Assembly: GCA_020086605.1 (NCBI GenBank)
Contig: JACBWW010000003.1
Span: forward strand, 5,183,260-5,247,259
DNA: 64,000 nucleotides
Reading direction: 5' to 3'
Origin: Lanius collurio
Taxonomy: Eukaryota; Chordata; Aves; Passeriformes; Laniidae
Shown: positions 31,986 to 43,660 of the stretch, piece by piece
Position numbering within the stretch: the first letter of the stretch is position 1
Layout of the letters: the number at the start of each line of letters is the position of its first letter
Made by a program: the position numbers and the translations under genes
Notes under the pieces: generated by a model
Told to the model about the DNA's origin: nothing
What the model saw: only the letters and a program-made list of their open reading frames with translations
Databases searched by the model: none

Positions 31986-32922
31986 AGCTCGTGTGAGATG
32001 CAAGGTAATTTCTGTGCAAAGTCTTTATCCTGAGAGTTACATAAACTGAATGATTCAATGCTCCCTGAAATCGCCATAGAAAACACTGACAATGAGAAGT
32101 GTTTTCCTGTTCCTGCCTCAGCACTCACCAATATTTTCAACCATTATATTTATGCCACTTCATCTTAGGTTTACTCTAGTGAAACAAGTTCATCAAGGGG
32201 GAGCAGGCTGTTGCCTTATTATGATCATTTTTCATCAACATTCTAGACATGAGCAAGTATCTGGAAACCAAAGTATATGAAAAAAGAGACTTAGGAATAC
32301 ATGAAGAAGGGAGAAGAATGATTTTCTTGCTTTTTGTCCTTGAGAGAAAATATTTTTTCACATAGGTTTTAGATCAAGCTGAGCAATGTCTCAAAAAGTG
32401 TAGAATCAAACAAACAAAAGTAAGAAAACAAAACAAAAACAAATAAAAACAAACTACATACATACACATTACAAAAAAAAAAAGGTAACGTAGTTTTCCA
32501 GCACTTGCTTACTCTTATTCTCCCACTGGTTATGCTGGTCAAACCTGTCACTGGGCAAAACACATTACTAGTAGAGGGAGAAGACAACTCAATATTGAAT
32601 CACAGTTATTTCACTTGGTTTCCCAGATGGAAAACCATAAATCAGGTTGAGGGTTTACTGCAAAACAGAACAGTCTGGAGAAGGGAGAAAACATATGCAT
32701 GGATGCATATATTAAAAGCAGTTTGAGAAAAACAATTTAGAAAATGATAGGCAATGAAGAATAAGTTTCCACATTTTTCCCATCAAAACTTTGTATTAGA
32801 ACCCATTCTCTGGATGTATTGACAATCTGCGTACATGCAAGTACATTGATTTTATACTGAAGAATTAAACCTCCTTCCTGCCAAGTTTGGAACATTAGGG
32901 TCCTATGTGCAAAGTCAATAGG
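31986..32922. other. Intergenic sequence, no gene recognised
   Basis: AT-rich, with an A-rich stretch at 32405-32485 (AAACAAACAAAAG and similar). No transposon end or gene is seen. Confidence 0.5.
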
Positions 32923-35295
32923 AAATCATGGATTCACTAAGGTTGGAAAAGACCTCCAAGATCATTGAGTCCAACCTCTGAGTGACCACCACTATTTCAA
33001 CTAAACCATGGCACTAAGGGCCACGTCCAGGCATTTCTTGAACACCTCCAGGGACAGTGACTCCACCACCTCCCTGAGCAGTCTGTTCCAATGCTTAACA
33101 ATCCTTTCTGTGAAGAAACTCTTCCTGATGTCCAGCTTGAATCTCCCCCGGTGCAAGTTGAGGCCATTTGTTCTTGTCCTGTCACTAGTCCCTTGGGAGA
33201 AGAGGCCGATCGACCCCCACCTTGCTAGAGCCTCCTTTCAGGGAGTTGTGGAGAGTGATAAGGTCTCCCCAGAGCCTCTTTATCTCCAAGGTACATAATT
33301 CCAGCTCATTCAGCCACTCCTTATAGGACTTTACTCTCCAGACCCTTCAGCAGCTCAGTTACCCTTCTCTGGACCCACTCCAGTACCTCAACATCCTTCT
33401 TGTAGTGAGGGCCCAGAACTGGACATGGGATTTGAGGTGTGGCCTCACAACTGTTGAGTAAATGGGAACAATCACTGCTCTGATCCTGCTGGACACACTA
33501 TTCTTGACACAAGCCTCCATTGGCCTCCTTGGCCACCTGGGCACCCACTGGCTCAGGTTCAGCCACTATCAGCACCCCCAGATCTTTTTCCCCCAGCAGC
33601 TTTCCAGCCACTCTGTCCCCAGCCTGTAGAGCTGCCTGGGGTTGTTGTTATCCACGTGCAGGACCAGGCACTTCATCTTGCTGAACCTCATAGCGTTGGC
33701 CTCAGCCCATCAATCCAACCTGTCCAGATCCCTCTGCAGAGCCTTTCTACCCTCCAGCATATCAACACTCAGTGTTATCTGCACTTACTGACTCAATCTC
33801 CTCATCCAGATCATTGATAAAGCTATGAGGCAGGACTGGCCCAAATACTGAGCCTTGCTCAACCCCACCAGTGGCCAGCCTCCAACTGAATATGGCATCA
33901 TTCACCATGACTCTCATGCCTGGCCATCCAGGCAGTTTGTCACCCAGCAAAGAGTGCCCTCATCCAAGCCATGGAGTTCCAGCTTTATCAGAAGAATGCT
34001 GTGGGAGACAGCAACCAAGGCTTTGCTGAAGTTTAGGTGGACACATCCACAGCCTTACCCTCATCCACTTCAGGGGTCATGTGCTCACATAAGTGGATCA
34101 AGTTGGTCAAGCAGTCACTGCCTTTTCTAAACATGTGTTAGTTGGGCCTGATCCTCTGGTTGTCCTGTCCATGTGATTGCACTCAAGATAGTCTGCTCCA
34201 CAACCTTTCCCAGGCCTGTACTTCTCTAAATCCGGCTTCTGACCCTTTCTGCAGATGGGTGTCACATTTGCTAATCTCCAGCTGTCTAGGATCTCCCTAG
34301 TTAACCAGGACTGATGATTAATGGTACAGTGTGGCAATTCTACCAGCTCCTTCAGATGCTCAGATGAATGTTTTCTGATCCCATAGACTTATGAGTGTCA
34401 AAGTGGCTCAGCAGGTCACTAACTACTTCCCCATGAATTGCAGGGCATCCATTTTGCTCCGTCTCTGTCTAGAAGCTCAGGGAGCTGGCTGCCCTGAGGA
34501 GAAGCAGTCTTTCTGTTAAAAACTGAGACAAAGAAAGTGTTAGACACCTCAGCCTTTTAGTCATCCTTGGTGACAATGTTCCTCCCTGCATCCAGTAAAT
34601 GATGGAGATTTTCCTTGCCTCTTTATTTATTGTTAAAGTATTTATAAAAAAAAAATATATTATCTTAGCCGTGTCCAGATTGAGTTCTAGCTAAGCTTTC
34701 ACCTGCTTTTGTCTGTACATCCTCTAACGACATCCTTGCATTCTTCCTGAGTGCCTGATCTTTCTCCCAAAGGTCATAAATTCTGTTTTTTCCCTGAGTT
34801 GCAGCAAAAGCTCCTTGTTAAACCAGGCTGATTTTCTTCGCCACTGCCTCATCTTTCAGGACAAAGGGACAGCCTGCTGCTGTGCCTTTAAGATTTTCTT
34901 CCAAAAGTATGTCCAGCCTTCCTGGACTCCTTTGTTATTAAGGACTGTTTCCCAATGGACTCTCTAAACCAGTGTCCTGAACAGCCCAAAGTCTGCTCTC
35001 AGGAAGTTCAGGGTAGGGATTTTGTTTTTGCCCCTTCCTTACTTCAGCTAGGATTGACAACCCTGTCATTTCATGGTCACTGTGCCCAAGATGTCCTCTG
35101 ACCACCACATGTCCCACCAGTCCTTCTCTGTGTGTAAACAGCAGGTGTAGCAGGACCTCATCCCTGTAGGCTCACTTACCAGCTGCAACAGGAATTTATC
35201 TTCCACACCGTCCAAGGCTCCAAGGCTGACTCCTCTTCACTGTGTTCAGTTTCCATCAGAAGATCCAACAAGTTAAAACCTCCCATCACCCATAT
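32923..35295 (-). mobile_element. Long 5'-truncated CR1 LINE (about 2.4 kb) with decayed ORF2
   Basis: The inverted tail (AATCATGGATTCACTAAGGTTGG) begins at 32923, and the match to CR1 runs without a large gap through the 3' UTR, the reverse transcriptase and into the endonuclease region, stopping near 35295. Minus-strand remnants of the reverse transcriptase are visible: VEQGSVFGPVLPHSFINDLDE (33762-33950, the QG and INDLD core) and WRLANVTPICRKGQKPDLEK (34107-34337). The frame is broken into short pieces by stops and indels, including a lost stretch of the FADD-type motif region, so the copy is inactive. It is the longest CR1 in the window. Confidence 0.95.
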
Positions 35296-35989
35296 TCTTG
35301 AGCTGATAACACATTTTGCATAAATATTATTTTGGTTTATCATGTAAGAATATTTTGACAGGGTATTCTGGGCTCATATATTTTTTATAAGTCGTTGATT
35401 TTTGATAAAGAAGAAATGTGGGCTTAACAACAGCAGCAAGTAGTTACGATTTCCCATCTTGCTACTACACAGCATACCAGGACTTATATCTAACTTCACC
35501 AATAGTTTTCATTGTCCTGCTTTTTTACATTCTCCTTACTCTGTTATTGTTGGGGGGTTTTTAATCATTAACTTCAAATTGACATCCTTGGGCCAACTCA
35601 GTCTTAATTTAGGAGTATGAAACAAAAATAGCTTCATGAGACAAGAATTAAGCAAATGAGAAATGAGCAGATGGCAAAACCCGAGCCCTTTTAGCTGCTC
35701 TTTGAATGTAATATGATTTATAACAGTGAGGTTATGTGGTAGAGTTTACAGTGCAAAGCTTACTAAATAATGAATACAGTCCTTCCATGTAATTTTGTTG
35801 GCAATAGCCCTGAGCAATTTTAATTAGCTTCACCTCCCATTAACAGCAAGGACAGCTGTGGATGTGCAGCCTTCCTGCAAGAATTCTGCAAGTTGGCTTA
35901 CCTATATTTAATTTTTGTGCTATCAAAACATCTCCACCAACACAAAGGAGCACAGAGGAGTGATGACAAGCAGCCAAACACCAATGTCA
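35296..35989. other. Intergenic sequence, no gene recognised
   Basis: AT-rich DNA between the long CR1 and the LTR-like element. Nothing recognisable. Confidence 0.5.
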
Positions 35990-36480
35990 TATCAGACAGA
36001 GAGGAATACCCTGATCTGGCTATTCCCAGGCTCAGTCCACTGTCCTGGTATAAAACCCATCATCAAGATGAGTTTTGGTGGGAGGGCCCTTGTGGATCAC
36101 CTTACAGACTGAGGAGGTGTTACTGCCTTAAGGGATGTGGGATTCATTGAAGCATGCCAGGGAAGAGCACATGGGGATTTTGCAAGACTAGCTACAGGTT
36201 TTAAGGGAGGAACAGCGAGGGATCAGGGAGGTTTCAGAGAAATAAGTATGGCAAAAGCCCCCAAGAGATAGGATAAAAGCAGCTGATTGTGTGCAAACAG
36301 GTATTTGCTCAGCACACTTCTTGGGCCATGCCCTGTGACTGATTGCAATAGCCTGCCTTGTCTTCTCATTAAACTCAGTTTCTGCTTTCCTGGGTGAGGG
36401 GCTCTCTGCTCTGTGTGTGTGTGGAGGCCCAAGTACCAGTGATCAGGCTACGAGACCATGAAGAACAGAACCCCTTTGTC
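35990..36480 (+). mobile_element. Possible LTR of an endogenous retrovirus
   Basis: The layout fits U3-R-U5: a TATA-like GGATAAAAGC at 36271-36280, an ATTAAA poly(A) signal about 90 bp downstream at 36368-36373, then a U5-like pyrimidine-rich stretch (CTCAGTTTCTGCTTTCCTGG) and a GT-rich segment. Sequence from 36480 to about 36790 may be retroviral leader or unrelated. No gag or pol remnant is recognised. Ends and family are uncertain. Confidence 0.42.
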
Positions 36481-39400
36481 TGGGATGCCAGCAACTGGAG
36501 AAACAGGCAGACCTTCAGGCATGCCTGGATGTGTAGAGTGCTGTGTAATCACTGGCAAACACGGAGTGAGACCCAACAGAGTGAGAGTCCTGCGAGCCGG
36601 GTCTTGCAGCAGCCAGAAGTATGGGCTGGACAGCAGAGACCAGGAGGTCTGAGAGCTGACTACTGGAGGGATCAGGAGCCCAAAACCAGCTATTGGAGAG
36701 ATTGTGGCATCTGCAGGTTGGTTCAGACACATCTTTGCATGTTGTGTGACAGAGGCACTGGAGAGCAGAGAATCCAAGGAGCACTGATTAGAAGATGACT
36801 ATGGCTAGATGTGCCCAAAGAGTTTTTACCCTGCCTTTCCTTGGAGCTCACGCCCTTTCCAGCCTCAGCACCAGATACTAAAACTTTCTCTAGTGAGTGT
36901 GGATAACCAAGAAAACAAACATAGCCCAAAATGCAAGATGAAAAATCTGTTCCTTGCCTGTCCCAATTTTCAATTATTTTAAAGGAGGAAGAAATGAATA
37001 GGAGTGGTTTTGGGTTTGGTTTTGTTTTCTTTTTAATAAAATCTACTGAGATTTCTGTATTACTACCAGAGATGTGTTACAAGGACCTTAAATCTGACCT
37101 CACAGTTCTCATAACCTTATCTTAATGTTATCTAGTAGCACTTTTTTCTTTTTCTTTTTTTTTTGGGGGGGGGGGCGTGTTTCATCACTAAGGGAATAAG
37201 AAAATTGGACCTATTCTGTTTCACTATACCAATTTGCTACAAAAGGTTGAAATTCTTGGACAGCAGATGCTTGGCGACTCTCCAAATGGGAGAAGAAAAT
37301 TGAAATAGCTTTTCTGTTGTTATTACAAATAGTACTGTGCACTTATAGGTCTATAACATATCCTCACCTCTTTAACAGTCTGTCAGACAGCTGGAAGTTT
37401 TCTAAATTACACAAAAATACCAGTTTTAGGTTCTGTCACTACAGATACTTAGAGCGACCAAATCCAGAGAACAGAGCAGAAGTTTACACCAAAAGGATAA
37501 GCCAGATGGGAGGGCTCTACATGATGGCAGACTCCACAAAACAGTCTGACTGCTCAGAGAAAGCTGAATGAATTACTGAAAGTTTTTCCTTAGACATCCA
37601 TTCATGTTTGATTTGGAATATGTGAGCCCAGATGTTTTCTCCTGTTGTATTTTAACAGAATTCTTACCACAATGGATAAAACAGCATATATGTGTAATTC
37701 CTTCCACTGGTGCTGGTGAAGGGTGTGATGGCTCCAGCTACTTTGTTGAGGAGGGTAAACAGCCAGTGAAACTGATCAAGGAGAAACAGCAAGTTGGAAA
37801 AAGACTCAGAGATCAATTACTGTCTTGTACCTTTTGTTTTCCAAAACATTTTCCCTCCAACCTGACCCATAATCAAATCAAGAAGTGTTAGGTAGCAGGA
37901 GATGCTTGGGTGACGTCTGTACAGCCAGCACTTCCTTCCCATAATTACAGTGCTGCCAGAGCTCATGTGCACAAGGCTGCATTGGCAGCACTATGAGATC
38001 CTCAGAGCAAGAGGCAGCTTTACGGGAGCCATGCCTTGCTACTGCTAACACTGATTTATTTGATCATGTCTCCACTGTTATTTCACTGCTGACTGTAAAG
38101 CAGGTTGCCTGAGCCTTTAGAGAGTAGCTTTCTGGAGGGAGCAGACTAGCTTTTGCAATATTACAGGGGCTGTTTTAATTTTGGATACTTTTCAAACCCG
38201 AGGTAAGAAATAGACTATTTCCCAGTAGATGGAATTAGCAAAGAGGACAGAGCACATACCTGGAGCAAGTTAATCACTCAGCACAAGACAAAAAGTAATA
38301 GCTATGAAAAAAGAAGGTGGGGGGCTGATCAAAGTGTATTTAAGGGATTTCACTTTTTAAAACCACCTGGCCCTCAAAGTAGTCTGTCATCAGATATACA
38401 AAACAGAGCTAACAAAAAAAATCACCGAGTTTCTGAAATTTTAAGTCAGGAGGTTTTCTTCTCTAGAAAGGGATGGTGTTCTGTCTCTAGATAGCTTTCT
38501 AATTTAGTAAAATAAGTTCTCTCTATACAAAGATGTTGGCAGGCCTTCCTAGGTCTTATCAACTCTGTTGAGGCATCCTAACAAGTCACTACTTGGTGTC
38601 TTTATCTACAGAGTTAAAGAAAGTTTCTAGCTAAATGGCTTACTGACAAAGATGTCTGCTTTTAAACTACACATAAAATAGGCATTTAAAAAGTCATCCA
38701 AACCTCTGGCCTCAGAGGTAAAATATATTAGAAGAAGAAAACAACCACACATATCCTAATGTCAACCATTATCAACCATTCATGAACCCCATACCTCACC
38801 CATCAGCCTCTCCTGATCCACCCCACTCTTGTCTCCCAGGAAATTTTGCACCAAAACCTTCAGATGCACAAGTACAGCCCCTGGAAGATGAGCACAAAAG
38901 CTGTTTCCAAGGTCAAGGTCTCTTCTGTTGAAAATACCGCGCATCTCAGCTTCCTCCAGCTAAGCTGTGACATGTCAGCTTTAATGCTTCAGGCAATTGT
39001 AGCTGTCACCAAATGACTCAAGAAAAAGTTGGCCTTTAAGATATTTGAGAACTTTAACCATTTTCTGGGGTATTCAATTTGTGATAACAAGAAGCGAATT
39101 CAAGATCAATCTGTAACGCAGAACATGGGTTAATCACAATTTAACTGACAGGCTCATTCACACAAGGAAAACCAGTGCATTTGAAGAAACAAAGCAAGGA
39201 ATGACTTTTGCAAAGACTAAAGCTCTTCTATTGGGTACTGATTAGCAGAAATAGGGCTGGTGCTATTCCAAGGCGTTCTCACTAAAAGCTTACACCTAGA
39301 AATTTGGAAGTTAAAATGTACTTTCTGGGGGCTGAAGAAAAAGCTGGATGCAAGAAGTGACGTTATATAAAAGTTTTAAGCTATTAGAAAGATAAAATAG

Positions 39401-39524
39401 GAGAGACAACACACTGGTATGGAAAATCAATCCTAAAACCCAGAAACATTGTTATTCTCTTCCCATTTTTTCTTCACAAGCAAACAGTAGCCCCACCTCC
39501 TCTTCACAAAACAGCCCAAGTGGA
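36481..39524. other. Intergenic sequence, no gene recognised
   Basis: The first 300 bp are relatively GC-rich and may belong to the LTR-like element. A T-tract followed by 11 G lies at 37141-37175. The rest is unassigned, with no coding signal. Confidence 0.5.
37141..37176 (+). repeat. Poly-T/poly-G tract
   Basis: A T-rich run with single C interruptions is followed directly by G11. Such runs are often misread in assemblies. Confidence 0.9.
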
Positions 39525-39775
39525 AAGTGATCTCTGAAGGTCATCTGCTCCATCCTACCTGCTCAGGCAGGGCCATCTAGAGCCATTTGCCCAGGACCCT
39601 GTCCAGACAGCTCCTGAATACCTCTAAGAAGGGAGATTCCACAACTTCCCTGGGTCCCCTGTGCCTGTGTTTGGTGACCCTTACCCATGAAGAACATTTT
39701 GACATATAAATGGTATTTTCCCTGTTTCAGTTTGTACCCATTGCCTCTCATCCTTCCACTAGGAAGCAGTATCCT
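39525..39775 (-). mobile_element. CR1 LINE 3' region fragment (tail lost)
   Basis: Antisense CR1 text: TCTGAAGGTCATCTGCTCCA, TGCTCAGGCAGGGCCATCTA, AGGACCCTGTCCAGACAGCT, CCTGAATACCTCTAAGAAGG, GATTCCACAACTTCCCTGGG and GTACCCATTGCCTCTCATCC. The 8-bp tail repeats are not visible. The 188-codon frame at 39710-40276 runs out of this element and is not a gene. Confidence 0.88.
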
Positions 39776-40319
39776 ACCTGCAGAGATCACGTCAAGCCAA
39801 GGCCTCTGTGGTGCCAAGAGTACTTGTTTGAGTCACTGCAGGGGACCATGTCTCAAGTGACACCTGCCAATGGCCCCCAAGCAGCCTTTCTTGGCTGCCT
39901 CCATCACTGTCTCTCCTACAGCATCCTGCATTCTCATCTTCTAGTTAGAAAGACAAAAGCCAGCATAGAGCTGCCTCTCCACATCTGTTTTCCTTTCCCC
40001 AATGTCCTTCCCTGTCCTGCTGCCTGGATTATTCCCAGTCAGTGCCTGCTCTGCTATGCTTTCCTCCCACACCCTCCACTTGCACCTCTGCACAGTCTCT
40101 CCTCCTTTACTAGCTGCACCCTCACATCTGACCCACCATCTCCTATCAACTGTTCAAGGCGACCAGAGGTGGAGGTGTTCATGGTAACCTCACTCCCAGA
40201 CAATCCAGGTCCTCACAAGTCTTTAGGAAAATCAAGAAGGTTATACCAAGCAGTCCAGCCTAACCCACCACACTGATACATTTATGAGACAGGATCGGGC
40301 ACAAAGTGACACCAATATT
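39776..40319. other. Intergenic sequence, no gene recognised
   Basis: A C-rich stretch with CTCC/CACC words on the + strand. Its long open frame starts inside the neighbouring CR1 and shows no domain. Confidence 0.5.
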
Positions 40320-40740
40320 TCTGTCTGTCATTTTTACTCCTTGTCCACTAATTCTTCTACTTTTATATTTCCTATTAGGTTTCCCAGCACAAATTTAGCA
40401 GCCTACATTTTTCTCTGTCTCCACTGGCAACCTTTCTAAAAAACTGGTGTTATGGTGGTAACAACCTTATAACATCAAACTGGTTTTAGACAAGAGTTTG
40501 CAAGCTGCTGTAAGCAGATCAGCTCTTGCATTCTTACATTGAGCTTTGAAAGACTTGGGTGAATGCCTTCCAGTCTTGGTGATTTGGTGGTATTAATTTT
40601 GTCTGTTCCTTCCATAATCTGTTCTACAGTCACTTAGAACTGGGAAATCCAATGTGTGACTTCTTTAGGATGTGCTAATCAAAGATGAGCACTGCAGTCA
40701 GGATCCTTTCCCCTGAAACATCTACCCTTTTTGAGATGGT
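40320..40740 (-). mobile_element. Ancient CR1/L3-like LINE fragment
   Basis: Antisense text resembles the reverse transcriptase region of old reptile-type CR1/L3: GAAAGACTTGGGTGAATGCC followed by TTCCAGTCTTGGTGATTTGG, a TTAATTTTGTCTGTTCCTTCC part, and TGCAAGCTGCTGTAAGCAGA upstream. It is strongly mutated, clearly older than the tailed CR1 copies nearby. Confidence 0.5.
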
Positions 40741-43040
40741 GGGAAAGGAGTGCAAACACTTTGCTCTCTCACACACCCACTCCCTGCCTACTGAAAATGT
40801 ATTTTTTAATACCCACACTCAGAAGAAAGAAATAGGAGTGCTGTAATTTTAGTATACTCGTTGTGTTGAGAATTTATACAACCTGCTTGCTCTCTGCTTC
40901 CCCGACCCCAAAAGGCTCAGAGAGCCAAGCGAGATGCTTTCAGCTGCTCCCGGCAGATGCCCCCAGTGGTCAAGGCATACAGGCGTCACTCCCGCATTCC
41001 CCGGGCGCTGCAGAGCCTGGGCCAACCCTGACGTGGGCTGGTGGTACCGCACAGCCACGTCCTCTTGTACCAAGGAGTAAGCTTAAGCTGTTACATAAAA
41101 CACGCGGATTCCCTCTCCCATGATGAAGAGGTCTTTGTTTAGCTCTGATCCCTGCCCTGAAGGATAGCACAGATGAGATGTAAATCCATTCTTGTTCCAC
41201 CAGCAGAAGAGGTGGATCCTGCCAGCTCTCTGTTTCCCAGGACCAGCTCTCACATGCATTTACACACTTGCACTTGGGGGTGGGTGGAGGTGGGGTGTCT
41301 GCCTCCCTCACGTCACTGCCGTTTACATCTTGCTCCTTCCTCAGAGGGCTGTTACAGATTTGAAAACACCTAGCTCCACTCTTCTGGCTTTGACAGGAGA
41401 AAAAGACTCCCTTCCCAAGCCTCATCTTACAAGAAAGCTCATGCAGACTATTAAAACATATATAGTGTTTATAACATAATACAGTATAATCCCACTGTCT
41501 TTTATTGAGGAGGACTGACATGGATTTCCATTGTTTCATTATGCAAAAATATATTTAATCTAATATTCTGCCAAGCAAACTGGCTGTGAAAATTAAATGT
41601 TACAAGTGACCCAAATAAAATTTAATGTTTCTCATTCTCTCCCAGTGAAGGTACAGCCATCTCCAGATCTGATCCCTGACTACAGATTATGGAAGCCAAA
41701 TTCCCCATGTACTTTAGCTGTTTCTACATTTTAAAATAAAAACAGAGCAATTAATTTTGGTGTAGAGTGGTTCAGATACAGGATTCTAATCTGTATTCCT
41801 ATAATCTTTGAGGAAAACACTTGTTCCTGCCTAAATGGTCATAGGTTTGCTGCCTGGATGGTAATCCTGATGCAATTTCACACTGATTACCAAGGATTTT
41901 TACTGTGGCATAGCAGATCAGAGAAGGAGGCTCATAGGTGATTCTGTAGCAGTCTGGGTGATCTGTAAAGCCATCTTACGTCCTTACTTCTTCATTTTTA
42001 ATACTAACCAAAATTGTTATATATAACAGCAAAAATAGAATAAAGAAGCAAGAATACTAAAAATTGTTTTAAGCAGTGTAAGCAGAAAGGTAGTGAAGAG
42101 GGTGATAAGACCTGAGAGGAGCCTGCTGATGGATTTTGTTGTCAGAGAACAAGACAATTTCATTGCCAGGAAGCACTTCTGAGAAGGGAGGAACTGCTAA
42201 TAGCAGAGCAGCTCCACATAATATCCACACCTCTTCTTAACTGTGTGCTTGGGCAGCAGTGCAGGCAGTAAAACACAAAGACATTACCCAAGAGCAACTG
42301 ATGGTGAAACTCAGTTGTGAAACACAATAACCATGAAAGATCACTCTCAGGTTAAGGGTTTAAATTGCACAGAACAAAATTCCATCAGAAAACCCTTATT
42401 TTGAGAGGGCTGTGGTTCCTAGACCTGACCCCTCAACATACTGCTTCTGCTACCAACAGGGTGTCCATGCTCAGCTTCATGCCAGCCTGATGTGGTCAGT
42501 TTTGGGTGTTTTAAACTCTCACTTTGAGCTGATCTCTGTCAGCTCTGACACCACGACGAGTGGAGAGTTTAAGAGAAGATCACAGCCAGCTCCTACCAGC
42601 CATCAACCTCTGCCTCCCCCAAAGCTTCCCCCCTTGCTCAGAGTGCTGGTGCACAGCCACTCCTGCTGTTCTCTCGACAGCAGCTGTCCCAGCAAGAGGT
42701 GTTTCTTTTGCTTTCCCTTCCCTCCCAGGCTGGGGTCCAGGACAGCTTCTTCTCTGTCTAAACACACAGGAACAAGCAATGACCTCTCCTGAGCAGCCAG
42801 GAAACAGAGCTGATGATTTTCACTCTGCATGCCCAGGACTTCATCTTAATGTCTAACATTATCTGCTAGGACTTACAAGTGCACAGCCAATGCATCTCCT
42901 TAAGTCAAATAAAATACAAGTGCTTGTTCCATCCTTCAAATGGAACTATTTTTATACTTTCCTACAAACCATCAGCTGTTTCATAACCTTAATATTCAGC
43001 TCCTTTCCTCAACTAGCTGACAGTGTTTCCAGAAATGCTC
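40741..43040. other. Intergenic sequence, no gene recognised
   Basis: A locally GC-rich block lies at 40895-41080 with a few CpGs (CCCCGGGCGCTGCAG). A 189-codon minus frame (40970-41539) has low-complexity Pro runs and no recognisable domain. The remainder is AT-rich. Confidence 0.5.
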
Positions 43041-43350
43041 ATTCATAAAATCATGGAATCATCAAATTGGAAAAGACCTCTAAGATCACTGAATCCAACC
43101 ATTAGCCAGCATTGCCAAGTCCACCACTGAGCCGTGCCCCTAGGTGCTACATCTACACATCATTTAAATACCTCCAGTGATGGTGACTCCACCACTTCCA
43201 TGAGCAGTCTCTTCCAATGCTTGACAATCCCTTCAGTGAAGAAGTTCTTACTAATATCCATTCTAAACCTCCCCTGGTGCTATTTACACTTGCCCTGTTA
43301 CATTTTACTTGGGAGGAGAGACTGACACCCACTTTGCTTCATCCTCCATT
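43041..43350 (-). mobile_element. CR1 LINE 3' end fragment
   Basis: The inverted tail (AAAATCATGGAATCATCAAATTGG) begins near 43046, followed by AAAAGACCTCTAAGATCACTG, GGTGACTCCACCACTTCCAT, GAGCAGTCTCTTCCAATGCT and GTGAAGAAGTTCTTACTAAT. The copy is about 300 bp, 5'-truncated and moderately diverged. Confidence 0.93.
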
Positions 43351-43578
43351 GGCTGGTTTTGAAGGACAGCTAGAATACACAGCAGCAGTAGCAGTCAGGG
43401 TGAGTCAATTTTCGAGCCAAAAATAGGACATTCTCCTAGCAGTAAATTTTATTTGCCACTTAATTTTGGAATTACTTTGATTTAAAAAAAAAAAAAGAAC
43501 AGTTTTGGCCACTGTTTGCATAAAAGACGCTTTGGTAAAGTACACTGTATTGGTTTTCAAATTATTTGCCAGTGTAAA

Positions 43579-43660
43579 ATAAAATTTTACCATAAATTAG
43601 CCATAAAATTTTACCATAAATTAGCCATAAAATTTTACCATAAATTAGCCATAAAATTTC
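43579..43660 (+). repeat. 24-bp minisatellite, about 3.4 copies
   Basis: The unit ATAAAATTTTACCATAAATT+AGCC occurs at 43579-43602, 43603-43626 and 43627-43650 with no mismatch, then ATAAAATTT begins a fourth copy. There are no spacers, so it is not a CRISPR-like array. Lack of divergence implies recent expansion. Confidence 0.97.

Noticed and set aside
39710..40276. 188-codon plus-strand open frame
   Set aside because: Its first part is antisense CR1 sequence (the region around GTACCCATTGCCTCTC), so the frame is a chance read through a repeat.
40970..41539. 189-codon minus-strand open frame
   Set aside because: No recognised domain, contains low-complexity Pro and Cys runs, has several competing frames on the other strand and no splice context. 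Length is explained by locally high G+C.
43579..43660. Direct repeats considered as a CRISPR array
   Set aside because: Units touch each other with no spacers, and the genome is vertebrate; it is a minisatellite.
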